This document shows positions 1 through 7,649 of a stretch of DNA of 37,121 bases, one piece after another. Numbering within the stretch: the stretch's first letter is position 1; each line of letters begins with the position of its first letter. Below the pieces are notes generated by a model. That model did no database searches, was not told where the DNA came from, and saw only the letters and a program-made list of their open reading frames with translations. The position numbers and the translations under genes are program-made. The stretch spans positions 1 to 37,121 of the forward strand of contig NZ_JAGBLU010000114.1 in the NCBI RefSeq assembly GCF_017635265.1, given 5' to 3'. Source of the stretch: Butyrivibrio sp. Its GTDB lineage: Bacteria > Bacillota > Clostridia > Lachnospirales > Lachnospiraceae.

Positions 1-358
1 GTCGGGATTTTTTCCATCTCATGATACAAATGAGGTTATAGAAGTTATTTGAATGCCTTTCAGGCTAGAGACCTTTTCCGGACTACTGTCCGTTTTGTTC
101 CATAGAGTGCCCTGATTCTGTAGTACAATCTGTGTCAGGACATATGCTATATGCCATTCTATGGAATCTTTTGCCGAGAACTAATTCTGAACATGCCGAC
201 CATCCACGACCGGATGACAACACGTTTTCCTTAAATGCATCTCGCAATTGATTTACTACTATATTATAAGCCTTATAGCAGCTGATGTCATCATGTTTTT
301 TGCCGTTTTAAAGCAAAGCCCCGACCGCAAGGTCGAGACTTTATCCTATTGTTAGGGA
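1..358. other. Gene-free left edge
   Basis: I find no convincing gene here. The first bases (a GTCGGGA stretch followed by six T) look like the tail of a plus-strand terminator cut by the window edge. A CCATTCTATGGAATC segment at 154-168 recurs at 5577-5591 next to the integrase, and a partial inverted copy lies around 99-110. A hairpin follows at 315-342. Confidence 0.5.
315..342 (-). terminator. Hairpin after the ATPase gene
   Basis: Read on the minus strand, AAAGTCTCGACC, a TTGC loop and GGTCGGGGCTTT form a 12-bp stem with two G-T pairs, just after the stop of the ATPase gene. Only a short T-rich stretch follows, so this is a weak intrinsic terminator. Confidence 0.45.
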
Positions 359-1492
359 CTAAGAAGTATATTCTGTCATCATTCTTTTCAAATGCATGTA
401 TTTCTCATAGGAAGGAACTGTGTCACCAAGCAGCCCACTCTGATAAGCATCGCTTTTCTTAATATCTTTCCTCTTCCATATTGCATCAAGTCTTTTTAGC
501 TTTATTCCGCCCTGATTGTATGTGATGTAAATGCAATCATTTCTATCATATTCATCCAATAGCTCAGGACAGTATGTTGAAAAAATAAGGGCCGATCCAT
601 TTCTGTTAATCTTCACATCCATAAAGAATCTTATGAGTGTTGTTACCACACTCCTATCAAGATCATGTTCAATTCCGTCAATGATCATATAACCACCCAG
701 GCGAAGTATTTCCATTGCCTTGGCAAAGACAGCAATTCCCTTTACAGTCCCGGATGAAAGATATTTGTAAAGTTCTCTATAATCGTTGATGTATACTTCC
801 TTTTCACCTTTGAGTCTTAGATGTGCTGATTTTATTCCATTTATAGTTTTGAATGATAATTCCTCCACATTGGGATCAAGAAAAGATAGCAGCTCATCTG
901 GTATTTCCTCACACAATAAGAGAGCACGGCCATCTACATCATGATGGATGTGCTCAAAGATCAGACTATCATTTTGTTTCTTTATCCATGCGACCATAAT
1001 ACTGACATCATCAGATAGATATGGATCATCATTATCTCTCCTTAAAACCAACATGGATTCATCAAATTCCAGAATCTCTTCTCTGGTTCTTGCCACTCCT
1101 TTTGATTTTCTAAAAAGCTTTTCCGCTTCAATAATGTATCTTCCATCCTTATAACTGATCGATGTCTCAAGCTTAAAAATGCACTCCTGCGAATAAAACC
1201 AGGTTGTTATAACAGCGTTCTCTGTATTTCCGAGGATATCCCTGTTATCTATGTGATTGACAGGCTCGCTGTTCATCATATCAAAGACAAAGTTGATCAG
1301 TTTTAATACTGATGTCTTCCCAGAAGCATTAGTTCCAATGATCACGCTTGTAGGATTCTGATAGAGATTTCCAAAAAGCTCATACAAAGATAGTCTGTCT
1401 TTTTCATACACTCTTTGCCTGGCTGTGAATCCAATTTCTATTTGTTCTTTAAAGCGTGGCAGTCCCACCGCTTTTATTCCTATAATCTTCAT
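359..1492 (-). CDS. AAA family ATP-binding protein (AAA15/21-like)
   Basis: This 377-aa protein has the layout of the ABC/SMC-like AAA_15/AAA_21 ATPases. A Walker A loop, GTNASGKTS, sits near residues 53-61, and a Walker B-like strand (YMIIDGIEHD) near residue 268 has glycine where many relatives have glutamate. A final strand (ALIFSTYCPE) resembles the switch region of the family. Relatives are often effector ATPases of defence or DNA-processing pairs, but no partner nuclease is adjacent. The ATG start has only a weak ribosome site. The gene follows hipA by about 70 bp, with an inverted repeat between them. The family call is secure; the function is unknown. Confidence 0.7.
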   Translation of the reverse strand: MKIIGIKAVGLPRFKEQIEIGFTARQRVYEKDRLSLYELFGNLYQNPTSVIIGTNASGKTSVLKLINFVFDMMNSEPVNHIDNRDILGNTENAVITTWFYSQECIFKLETSISYKDGRYIIEAEKLFRKSKGVARTREEILEFDESMLVLRRDNDDPYLSDDVSIMVAWIKKQNDSLIFEHIHHDVDGRALLLCEEIPDELLSFLDPNVEELSFKTINGIKSAHLRLKGEKEVYINDYRELYKYLSSGTVKGIAVFAKAMEILRLGGYMIIDGIEHDLDRSVVTTLIRFFMDVKINRNGSALIFSTYCPELLDEYDRNDCIYITYNQGGIKLKRLDAIWKRKDIKKSDAYQSGLLGDTVPSYEKYMHLKRMMTEYTS

Positions 1493-1512
1493 AACAAGCC
1501 CTGCAATAGCCT

Positions 1513-1537
1513 ACTTTGTTTCTTCATGAAACAAAGT
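1513..1537. repeat. Inverted repeat between hipA and ATPase genes
   Basis: ACTTTGTTTC and GAAACAAAGT form a perfect 10-bp stem around a TTCAT loop. No T-run follows on the minus strand, so it may slow rather than end transcription. A second small palindrome, TGACAA-A-TTGTCA, lies at 1545-1557. Confidence 0.5.
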
Positions 1538-1559
1538 GGTAATATGACAAATTGTCAGA

Positions 1560-2833
1560 TTACAAGATACCCCTTCTGGCTAGAAGTATCCTGTCACCTA
1601 TATCCGACGCATTTTCGAATCCAATTGAAGACAGTTCAGCTACCGACTTGCGGATCGAATCCTCGAATCTGTTAAGGACGTCTTCAAAGACATTCATTGC
1701 AACTCTTTCTCCAATGCCTACCTGTGAAGCCATTGTTACAAAATCGTCCCTGCCAATTTCATCAAGAGATCTTTTGCCGCCAATGTTAAAAGACATCTCT
1801 CTCGTGGAAGCTTCATATATGGCTGTGCTTATCATGTCATATGCCGGAGAGAGCCTCTTTTCTCCAAGATCGTAACTGTATAATAATGAAAAGTTCTTGA
1901 TATGGGCATCTGTATTCCCGAGCACGTAATCAAAAACGATCCTACGCCACAACTTCAGCTGATCTTCCAACGGATTACCGGAATGGTTCCTGATGATCTC
2001 AAACATTCTTGTCACATAGTTATCACCATCTTTTTCATATTTATCTGCAGCCGCAATACAAAGTGCCTGTGCAAAATCTTCCTGATGAAGCCTGAACGGG
2101 CGCTTCAGTCCGCCTATGATCTCAGACTTTTCATTTATGACTCTGTCATATCTTTTTGTAGCAAAAAGAACTTCAGAGTCAATGCCTTTCCCCATGTTGA
2201 TAATAAAACTCTCTGGGATATCGATGCCACACTTAGCCGCAGCCATCATGGACAGCTGCTCATTGGTCACAATCCCATCAAGCCGGATGTGACTCTGCTT
2301 GACAATATGCGTGCTCGGAGCGGTTCCACTTGGAAGATACCACTTATCATTTTCCTCATCATAATAAAGCCCGACCTTACCCGAAGCACCGGTTAATGAA
2401 AGATGAGTCTTGATAACAAGTTCCGATGATTTGGTCGCCCTTCTGCAGCAAGCTGTCTGACCTGTTCAGAAGATATGACATCATAACCGGTTTTGTCTTC
2501 ATCACCGGCTTCGCCAATCCTGATAGCCCCGAGGCATTCTTTCCCCAGATAATACAGTATTGACAGATAATCCCTTTCGTCAAAATGCATATTGCTGGCA
2601 ATGGTTTTTCTCATAAAACCTTCAGGAAGAAGCCCTTCAAAGAATACCTTCGTACGCTCTGCAGAAAATGGCTCTTTTTGAACAGGCAATGATACTGATA
2701 TTGCTTTGGGATCATTTTGAGTCAGGTACTCCTCATCATAGTGAAACCTTGCATCTTCAAATAATTCCCCTTCAATATATCCAACTGCTACCGGTTTGCC
2801 CTGTATTTCAAGAATCACATCATATTTTCTCAT
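1560..2833 (-). pseudogene. hipA: HipA-family kinase toxin, split by a frameshift
   Basis: The N-terminal piece (2833 to about 2430) and the C-terminal piece (about 2430 to 1560) together make one HipA of about 424 residues. The frame breaks near 2430: the upstream frame runs out at 2393, while the correct continuation (ELVIKTHLSLTGASGK) is in the next frame. The 1274-bp span is one base short of a whole number of codons, so one lost base explains it. The kinase part keeps the NTDAHIKN catalytic loop and the AYDMIST metal-binding segment. The start overlaps the hipB stop (ATGA), indicating translational coupling. HipA kinases phosphorylate translation factors such as glutamyl-tRNA synthetase. 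Here the toxin is probably inactive unless the shift is a sequencing error or is bypassed. Confidence 0.82.
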
Positions 2834-3048
2834 TTGTTGCCCCTTGCGTTTATCACAATATCCAGTCCAAGCATGTTCGCCAGATAAATTGCCTTTCCAA
2901 GCTCAGCCGTACTCTTTCCATTCTCCAGATCAGAAATAAAACTAATACTGAAACCTGTAAATTCAGATATATAGCGCTGCGTGTATCCAAGCTCTTTCCT
3001 GCGTTTCTTCAAAGCCTCACCAAACATTTTAGCATCAGATATGACCAT
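2830..3048 (-). CDS. hipB: HipB-like XRE antitoxin and repressor
   Basis: This 72-aa helix-turn-helix protein (LKKRRKELGYTQRYISEFTG, then SISFISDLENGKST) is typical of HipB. It should bind HipA and repress the operon. An AAAGGAG site precedes the ATG. Three copies of an AGCCG-NN-CGGCT dyad lie immediately upstream, the expected arrangement for autoregulation. Confidence 0.82.
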   Translation of the reverse strand: MVISDAKMFGEALKKRRKELGYTQRYISEFTGFSISFISDLENGKSTAELGKAIYLANMLGLDIVINARGNK

Positions 3049-3059
3049 AACAGCTCCTT

Positions 3060-3155
3060 TTAGCCGTACGGCTTATTCGGGTCAACCGCCTCAAGCAATT
3101 AGCCGAACGGCTAATTTTCTACTAATAATAGTATAATATTCGTCGTTCGGCTTAG
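3060..3155 (-). promoter_or_regulatory. Three hipB operator dyads
   Basis: AGCCGT-ACGGCT (3062-3073) is a perfect palindrome. AATTAGCCG-AA-CGGCTAATT (3097-3116) has 9-bp arms. A third site at 3142-3155 keeps one intact half, CGGCTTAG. Their position between the hipB start and the AT-rich promoter region makes them operators for HipB. Confidence 0.75.
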
Positions 3156-3168
3156 TCAATGCATTATT

Positions 3169-4017
3169 TCATCCTGTGTATTTCTGTAAGCTCCGTTCAA
3201 ATACCTTATAGTTACGGTCATCTCTCGGGCTACAGTAGACTGCAAACTCAATGTTCTTAAACGCATGAATATAGTTTTTGATCACATTCTTAGCAGCCAA
3301 AGCCACAACTTCAGGTTTATTCTGGAATGCTCCGCATCCAAATGCACCAAGAACAATTGCCTCTGCTCCGTTTGCAACAGCTGTGTCCAGGATTCGCGAC
3401 AATCTTCTTTCATGGATCTTCAGAAGGTCCGCATCGCTTACTTTAACTGGCTTAGTACCATCACCGCTATTAAACTGATTCCCGGGGACTGGTCTTAGAT
3501 TTGGTGCAGCGCAGGTAATGACATCAACACTGTACCAGTCCGGTTCTTCCATAAGCGTTGGATCTGCCGTGTCTGTTTTGAAAACGGTAACTCCCGGCGT
3601 ATAAATGATATCATCATTATGAATTGGATCCTTCGCAGCTCTGTGTGGATTATAGAAGCCATTCATCATTTCCTTTGTGTTAAGGCAAAAATACAATGTC
3701 GAGCACCTGCATAAGCACTCTTCCTGAGCGCTCGAACCTTTTACCACTCCGCCACCAGGATTGGTAGCAGAAGCAAAATTATGAACCGCAGTCTTTAGTC
3801 CTCTGTACGCACCCGCAGCCTGAAACGTTCTCTTTTTTGAAACAACTACAGTTGCTTTTTCTTCATTATTAGATGAATCATCTATATTAGTGCCCTCATT
3901 TTCCAGTATCAGCTTCTGGCCCTTAACTGAATTGATAATTGATTCAGCAAGTCTTTTGTCCTCTCTGCACATCCTTTCTGTATCTTCAAAAATCAGTACA
4001 TTTTCATTTCTTCCCAT
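3169..4017 (-). CDS. Bacterial-type poly(ADP-ribose) glycohydrolase (TIGR02452/DUF2263 macrodomain)
   Basis: The 282-aa protein shows the bacterial PARG signature: GGG at residues 88-90 within SATNPGGGV, followed by QEE at 98-100, whose glutamates cleave the ribose-ribose bond. The N-terminal accessory helix region and the C-terminal macrodomain (LGAFGCGAFQNKPEVVA) are complete and of family length. It removes ADP-ribose from modified targets, which in bacteria can include nucleic-acid ends and proteins hit by toxin or defence ADP-ribosyltransferases. No such transferase is seen nearby. TGAGGG precedes the ATG. Transcription starts from a copy of the shared CAACCACG-box promoter at 4110-4153, grouping it with the RNA-repair genes of this window. 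Confidence 0.87.
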   Translation of the reverse strand: MGRNENVLIFEDTERMCREDKRLAESIINSVKGQKLILENEGTNIDDSSNNEEKATVVVSKKRTFQAAGAYRGLKTAVHNFASATNPGGGVVKGSSAQEECLCRCSTLYFCLNTKEMMNGFYNPHRAAKDPIHNDDIIYTPGVTVFKTDTADPTLMEEPDWYSVDVITCAAPNLRPVPGNQFNSGDGTKPVKVSDADLLKIHERRLSRILDTAVANGAEAIVLGAFGCGAFQNKPEVVALAAKNVIKNYIHAFKNIEFAVYCSPRDDRNYKVFERSLQKYTG

Positions 4018-4109
4018 AACAATCCCTCAATATAACATAACTGTGCTCCCATTGCGCACTTCTTCGAGATGTGCCGGAGCTCCTATAAATGACGCTTATT
4101 CCTACAACT

Positions 4110-4153
4110 ATTCTACCCTATCAATTTCACAATTTCATTAAACGCGCGGTTGA
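4110..4153 (-). promoter_or_regulatory. Shared-box promoter 1 (PARG)
   Basis: On the minus strand the box TCAACCGCGCGTTTAA (4153-4138) is followed after exactly 22 bp by the -10 box TAGAAT (4115-4110). ATGAAA sits at the -35 position, 17 bp before the -10. The same geometry occurs at six other promoters in the window. Confidence 0.8.
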
Positions 4154-4161
4154 AAACCAGG

Positions 4162-4195
4162 CAAAAGAAAAATCCCACGGAACAAATCCGTGGGA
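4162..4195 (-). terminator. Intrinsic terminator of the integrase gene
   Basis: TCCCACGGA-TTTGT-TCCGTGGGA is followed by TTTTTCTTTT on the minus strand, just past the integrase stop. Confidence 0.9.
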
Positions 4196-4215
4196 GAATC
4201 TTCTATATAAAAATG

Positions 4216-5451
4216 CTAAAGTCCCAGCATACCATTTAGATTCTGGCCAACCTCCTGCTTTTTCTCATCGCTATAATCAGCATAGATATCCATGGTAGTC
4301 GAGAAATCTGAGTGTCCCATAACACTCTGTATAAACTTGGGATTGGCTCCTGCTTCGCAGAGCCTCGTACAAAATGTATGTCTAAGCACATGAGCAGTAA
4401 AATGTGGAAGAAGGAAAGGCTCACGACCTTCAGCCTCTGCTTCTGCTGTTTCCTTCTTATTGTAAGAGATGATGACGTTCTTAATAGCCTTATTCACTGC
4501 GCTGGGTGTAATCATCTTACGCTCAGCTGTAGAAAAAACAAAATCTTTATATCCATCGATCTCTTCTTCACAAAACCCTATACACTTCTGGATCTGATAT
4601 TCCTGCAGAAATGCATCAAACACTTCCTGGACCATCGGAATAGTGCGCCTACCAGCATCAGTCTTCGTATCAGTGATACGGCGCTCACAATGCCCTTTCT
4701 CATCGGGTCTGTTGTTAAACTCATGATCAACATGAATCATACGATTCTTAAAATCCAAATTGCTCCAACAGATTGATACTGCCTCTCCTATACGCATTCC
4801 TGTCCCCAACAGAACCGTGATGATCGGAACCCAGCCTTCAAATTCACGACTCTCACGGAGATGCTTCATGAAAGCTTTCTGTTCGTTGATACTCAGCGCC
4901 TCACGCTTTGTCGTATCAGATGGAGTGCCTTTCACATCCTTCTTAAGCTCCGCCATAATATCATCCGTCGGGTTGGTCCTGATAAGACCATCCCTGACAG
5001 CAACCTTAAATGCCGGGTGAAGCAGAGTGTGTACCCTGTCAACTGTAGATATCTTTACATGCCTCTCATCCAGGAGATAGTAGTAATAGGTTTTTATATC
5101 AGTATACTTTACATTTACTATCTTTTTCTTTCCAAAAGGTGTGTCTTTGATATAAGTTTTGTAGGTATTTACATATCCGCCTTTTGTAGTAAGCTTAAGA
5201 TTTCGCTTCTGATTGAGGTAATTCTCGATCATGTGATTTATTTCAATTGTTGCCGCCATGTGCGGATCGAGCCCATCAAAGTAATCGCGCTGAATACCTT
5301 TTTGTTTTTGGCGTAACTCAACTAATGTCTTGGCATAGATGAAATGTCTTTTGCCAAGCCTGTCTACATACGCATATACATATCTCCCATCGGAGCGCTG
5401 ATACTCACCTTTTTGCAATGCGTATCCTTTTTTATCTTTTCTTGATGCCAT
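4216..5451 (-). CDS. int: Tyrosine recombinase (integrase)
   Basis: This 411-aa phage/ICE-type integrase resembles the Tn916 group. An arm-binding N-terminal domain (about 1-60) is followed by a SAM-like core-binding domain (about 65-165) and a catalytic domain. The catalytic set is complete: Arg220 (GTGMRIGEA), a probable Lys263, His354 and Arg357 (HVLRHTF), His380 (MGHSD) and the nucleophile Tyr390 (MDIYADY). It would integrate and excise an element. The excisionase-like gene and a chain of regulators follow on its 5' side. A CCATTCTATGGAATC segment 125 bp upstream recurs at 154-168 and could mark recombination sites, though it could also be chance. Confidence 0.92.
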   Translation of the reverse strand: MASRKDKKGYALQKGEYQRSDGRYVYAYVDRLGKRHFIYAKTLVELRQKQKGIQRDYFDGLDPHMAATIEINHMIENYLNQKRNLKLTTKGGYVNTYKTYIKDTPFGKKKIVNVKYTDIKTYYYYLLDERHVKISTVDRVHTLLHPAFKVAVRDGLIRTNPTDDIMAELKKDVKGTPSDTTKREALSINEQKAFMKHLRESREFEGWVPIITVLLGTGMRIGEAVSICWSNLDFKNRMIHVDHEFNNRPDEKGHCERRITDTKTDAGRRTIPMVQEVFDAFLQEYQIQKCIGFCEEEIDGYKDFVFSTAERKMITPSAVNKAIKNVIISYNKKETAEAEAEGREPFLLPHFTAHVLRHTFCTRLCEAGANPKFIQSVMGHSDFSTTMDIYADYSDEKKQEVGQNLNGMLGL

Positions 5452-5576
5452 GTTTCCTCCTTAACAAAGCGAGGAATGGCCGGTTCATATTACGATTATA
5501 ATCCATGCCATTCCTCTCTTTCAACATAACTTTTTTAGTTAGCCCCCGCATAAATACTGCTGTTTGGAGTCATTTT

Positions 5577-5591
5577 CCATTCTATGGAATC
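5577..5591. repeat. 15-bp repeat, second copy (first at 154-168)
   Basis: CCATTCTATGGAATC is identical at 154-168 and 5577-5591, and a similar TTTT-CCG stretch follows both copies. The core is itself dyadic (TTCCAT-TCT-ATGGAA in this copy). Lying beside the integrase, it is a candidate recombination or regulatory site. A 15-mer match in AT-rich DNA of this length could also be accidental. Confidence 0.35.
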
Positions 5592-5603
5592 ATTTTCCGC
5601 TCT

Positions 5604-5828
5604 TTACTTTTTTACCTTAAAGTTTTCTAAATAATCATCAATTATCTGTGTATTAACAAGGCGGACACCCTTTATAGCATATACAGCACCAGCTTCATCT
5701 GCCAATGCTCTGAATGCGTGCTTTCCCATCGAGTAAAGCTGTTGTCCCTCCTTGTATCTTACGAACTTCTTCTGACCGGATACTACAAGGTTCTCAAGTT
5801 CCGGAATCTCAACTCTTGCTTTTGGCAT
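5604..5828 (-). CDS. Excisionase-like small DNA-binding protein (DUF6462-like)
   Basis: The 74-aa product (from MPKARVEIP) has the MerR/Xis-like pattern seen in small proteins beside Lachnospiraceae integrases: FVRYKEGQQLYSMGKHAFRA, a helix-turn-helix, then a strand and VNTQIIDDYL. The ATG at 5828 is chosen because GGAGG lies just before it; an in-frame TTG further upstream lacks that support. It ends about 150 bp before the integrase start and begins 10 bp after the sigma-like gene, so it is probably co-transcribed with both. Its likely role is directing excision; this is inferred from size and position. Confidence 0.65.
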   Translation of the reverse strand: MPKARVEIPELENLVVSGQKKFVRYKEGQQLYSMGKHAFRALADEAGAVYAIKGVRLVNTQIIDDYLENFKVKK

Positions 5829-5838
5829 ATTTCCCTCC

Positions 5839-6405
5839 TTATGCAATCTTACCTTCCAGGTAATTAACCATTTTTCCCTTTATCTTCATTTTGGTTCTAT
5901 GAACCATCTGTACTGCTGTTTCAACTGACACTCCAAGTTCATCAGCCATGTCAACATAGCCTTTATTCCCCTCAAGATATGGGATAAAATAAGATTTCTC
6001 CCTGTCACTAAGTCGACCGAGCTGTCCTCTGAACAAATAGTAGTGTCGTCTCATGGCATCCAGCAGATAAGCCTCATTAACATATTCAGTTTTTCTGTTA
6101 CATCCATTAAGAACACCGCCGGAAAAATCGCAGGTCACAACTGCACGTCTAATCTCATCACGTCCGGTCACTGTATCTCCCGTTGGATCCGAATGACCTG
6201 AAGTCTGAACTCTTACTCCAAGCGCAAGCTTTTCAGCTCTCCTGTTATTGATCTGTTCATCTTCTATGACAAACACCAGGCCATCAACGCTGCTTTCAAT
6301 TATCCCGAGAAACACTTCATAATAATTGCATATTATGTCTACTCTCCCGGATGCGTCGGACTCTGAGTATTTGTCCACAATGCTTTCCCCATAAGATTTG
6401 ACCAT
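5839..6405 (-). CDS. Sigma-70-like regulator of the integration module
   Basis: The 188-aa product has a C-terminal region like sigma-70 region 4. LGRLSDREKSYFIPYLEG is followed by MADELGVSVETAVQMVHRTK, a helix-turn-helix that would contact a -35 element or an operator. The N-terminal half is not recognisable. GGAAAGGAGCGTGT precedes the ATG at 6405, preferred over the upstream in-frame codon. It lies between the XRE repressor and the excisionase-like gene. Such proteins in mobile elements act as activators of excision or transfer genes; the specific target is unknown. Confidence 0.6.
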   Translation of the reverse strand: MVKSYGESIVDKYSESDASGRVDIICNYYEVFLGIIESSVDGLVFVIEDEQINNRRAEKLALGVRVQTSGHSDPTGDTVTGRDEIRRAVVTCDFSGGVLNGCNRKTEYVNEAYLLDAMRRHYYLFRGQLGRLSDREKSYFIPYLEGNKGYVDMADELGVSVETAVQMVHRTKMKIKGKMVNYLEGKIA

Positions 6406-6510
6406 ACACGCTCCTTTCCAGATTATTCTCACAGCATGCTGTCTCAAGACATTTTCATGATAACGTATGGAGCATGTGAAGGATGTATACTATCTGCACC
6501 CCCGCGTGTA

Positions 6511-6885
6511 TTATTTGCAACCTTTCATTTCATCTTGTTCCTTTTCAAAAACGTCTCGTATTGCCTCGACCTGCTTTACCGCCAGTTTCCTTAACTTTTC
6601 TTCTTTAATCCCGGAATACGCATCCACAAGTCTTCTCACTCCTATTCTTTCCTGTGAACAGTCAAACCTTTCTCCCATTACAATCCAATCAATAGTCACG
6701 TTGAATTTCTCTGCATATGCCATAGCCACAGCAAGAGTTATTTCTCTTTTTCCACGCTCATATCCTGAGACCGAGCATCTATCCGCAAAATGAATTTCCT
6801 TAGCCAATTGCCTTTGAGTCAGTCCTGCTCCCTCTCTCAACATCCTGAGTCTCTCTCCTACTGTTTCTGTGTTTTTAGTTCCCAT
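6511..6885 (-). CDS. XRE-family repressor
   Basis: This 124-aa protein has an N-terminal helix-turn-helix (VGERLRMLREGAGLTQRQLAKEI, continuing through SVSGYERGKREIT) and a C-terminal helical segment probably used for dimerisation. GGAGAATGAA precedes the ATG. Being the first regulator upstream of the sigma-like, excisionase and integrase genes, it is a candidate master repressor of the element. The region upstream holds several inverted repeats that could be its operators. Confidence 0.78.
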   Translation of the reverse strand: MGTKNTETVGERLRMLREGAGLTQRQLAKEIHFADRCSVSGYERGKREITLAVAMAYAEKFNVTIDWIVMGERFDCSQERIGVRRLVDAYSGIKEEKLRKLAVKQVEAIRDVFEKEQDEMKGCK

Positions 6886-7248
6886 TTCATTCTCCTTTTC
6901 CGGAGTCTGAAAACGGAAAACTCACCACTGCCCAGTGCTATATGTTTTGACAACAAAAAAGAAAGCCTGCAAAACGATAATGAAAACAGACCATACATAA
7001 ATATGGTTTCATTTTCCGTTTTGCAGACTTCCCCTGCGTAATTTCAGCATCCAAGCACTAGGCAAACTCTTGGAGCATGCATGGGCAGGTCAGTCAAATC
7101 CCAATTGGGATGCTATTTTGCACTCAAATGCAATGCTCCTCACAGTATGCAATTGTATAATCCCCCAAATAAGAAAACCGTTTAAAGATTTATAGCTTCA
7201 ATATAGAAGAAACACATCTATATCAATTTGCTAAACCGCATTTTTCAA
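6886..7248. other. Gene-free region rich in palindromes
   Basis: No gene is visible. The stretch holds the long hairpin at 6967-7026 and a nested palindrome system. A 14-bp perfect palindrome, ATCCCAATTGGGAT (7098-7111), is enclosed by the inverted pair GGAGCATGCA (7072-7081) and TGCAATGCTCC (7129-7139). These may be operators or an initiation or recombination site. Confidence 0.6.
6967..7026 (-). terminator. Long hairpin terminator
   Basis: CTGCAAAACG and CGTTTTGCAG close a near-continuous stem that also pairs ATGAAA with TTTCAT and CCATA with TATGG around an AT-rich loop. On the minus strand it is followed by GGCTTTCTTTTTTG, so it can terminate the small gene at 7249-7467. Confidence 0.7.
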
Positions 7249-7467
7249 TTACGTTGTTGCAGCTCCACGATTGATAAGAGCTCTAAGCCTCTCTGATATC
7301 CGGTTATCTTCAATAACCGTAACCTTCTCGGCATTGATTATTACTCTGTAGATTCTCCTACACACCGGACACTTCATCCAACCATCTGTCATAAAACTGT
7401 GCGAAATCGGATTTCCATCATAGGTACAACAAGCAACGCGTATTGTCTGTGCAGTTTCCTTATTCAA
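7249..7467 (-). CDS. Small zinc-finger-like hypothetical protein
   Basis: The 72-aa product is not recognised. It has CC near the N-terminus and CPVC in the middle (MKCPVCRR), suggesting a small metal-binding knuckle. I place the start at the TTG at 7467 because AAAGGAGG lies about 10 nt before it. A longer in-frame reading from 7521 would begin right at the predicted transcription start, without a ribosome site. Upstream are a clean -10 box (TATAAT, 7529-7534), no good -35, and the 11-bp phased TCCGAA array, so expression probably depends on an activator. Confidence 0.55.
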   Translation of the reverse strand: MNKETAQTIRVACCTYDGNPISHSFMTDGWMKCPVCRRIYRVIINAEKVTVIEDNRISERLRALINRGAATT

Positions 7468-7528
7468 TTGTAAAACTCCTCCTTTATAAATACCTTTTTT
7501 CATATTCTGTTTCCAAAACAATGGTATT

Positions 7529-7534
7529 ATAACA
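7529..7534 (-). promoter_or_regulatory. -10 box of the small zinc-finger-like gene
   Basis: TATAAT on the minus strand. The -35 position (about 7552-7557) has no TTGACA-like hexamer and overlaps the nearest repeat of the TCCGAA array, typical of an activator-dependent promoter. Confidence 0.55.
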
Positions 7535-7553
7535 GCATTAAGGAAACCTATCT

Positions 7554-7614
7554 TCCGAAAAGACTCCGAAGGCTCTCCGAATAAACTCCGAAAAGACTCC
7601 GAAATTCATCCGAA
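7554..7614. repeat. Six TCCGAA boxes at exact 11-bp spacing
   Basis: TCCGAA begins at 7554, 7565, 7576, 7587, 7598 and 7609. Two units are identical over 17 bp (TCCGAAAAGACTCCGAA). The helical phasing puts all boxes on one DNA face, as in iterons or cooperative activator sites. It ends at the -35 of the downstream promoter. Confidence 0.9.
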
Positions 7615-7649
7615 ATAAAAAAGGCTTAAAAACGGCCTATCATTTAGCA

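Noticed and set aside
7554-7614. TCCGAA array as a CRISPR or satellite
   Set aside because: Units are 11 bp with no spacers of CRISPR length, and the array is placed at a promoter.
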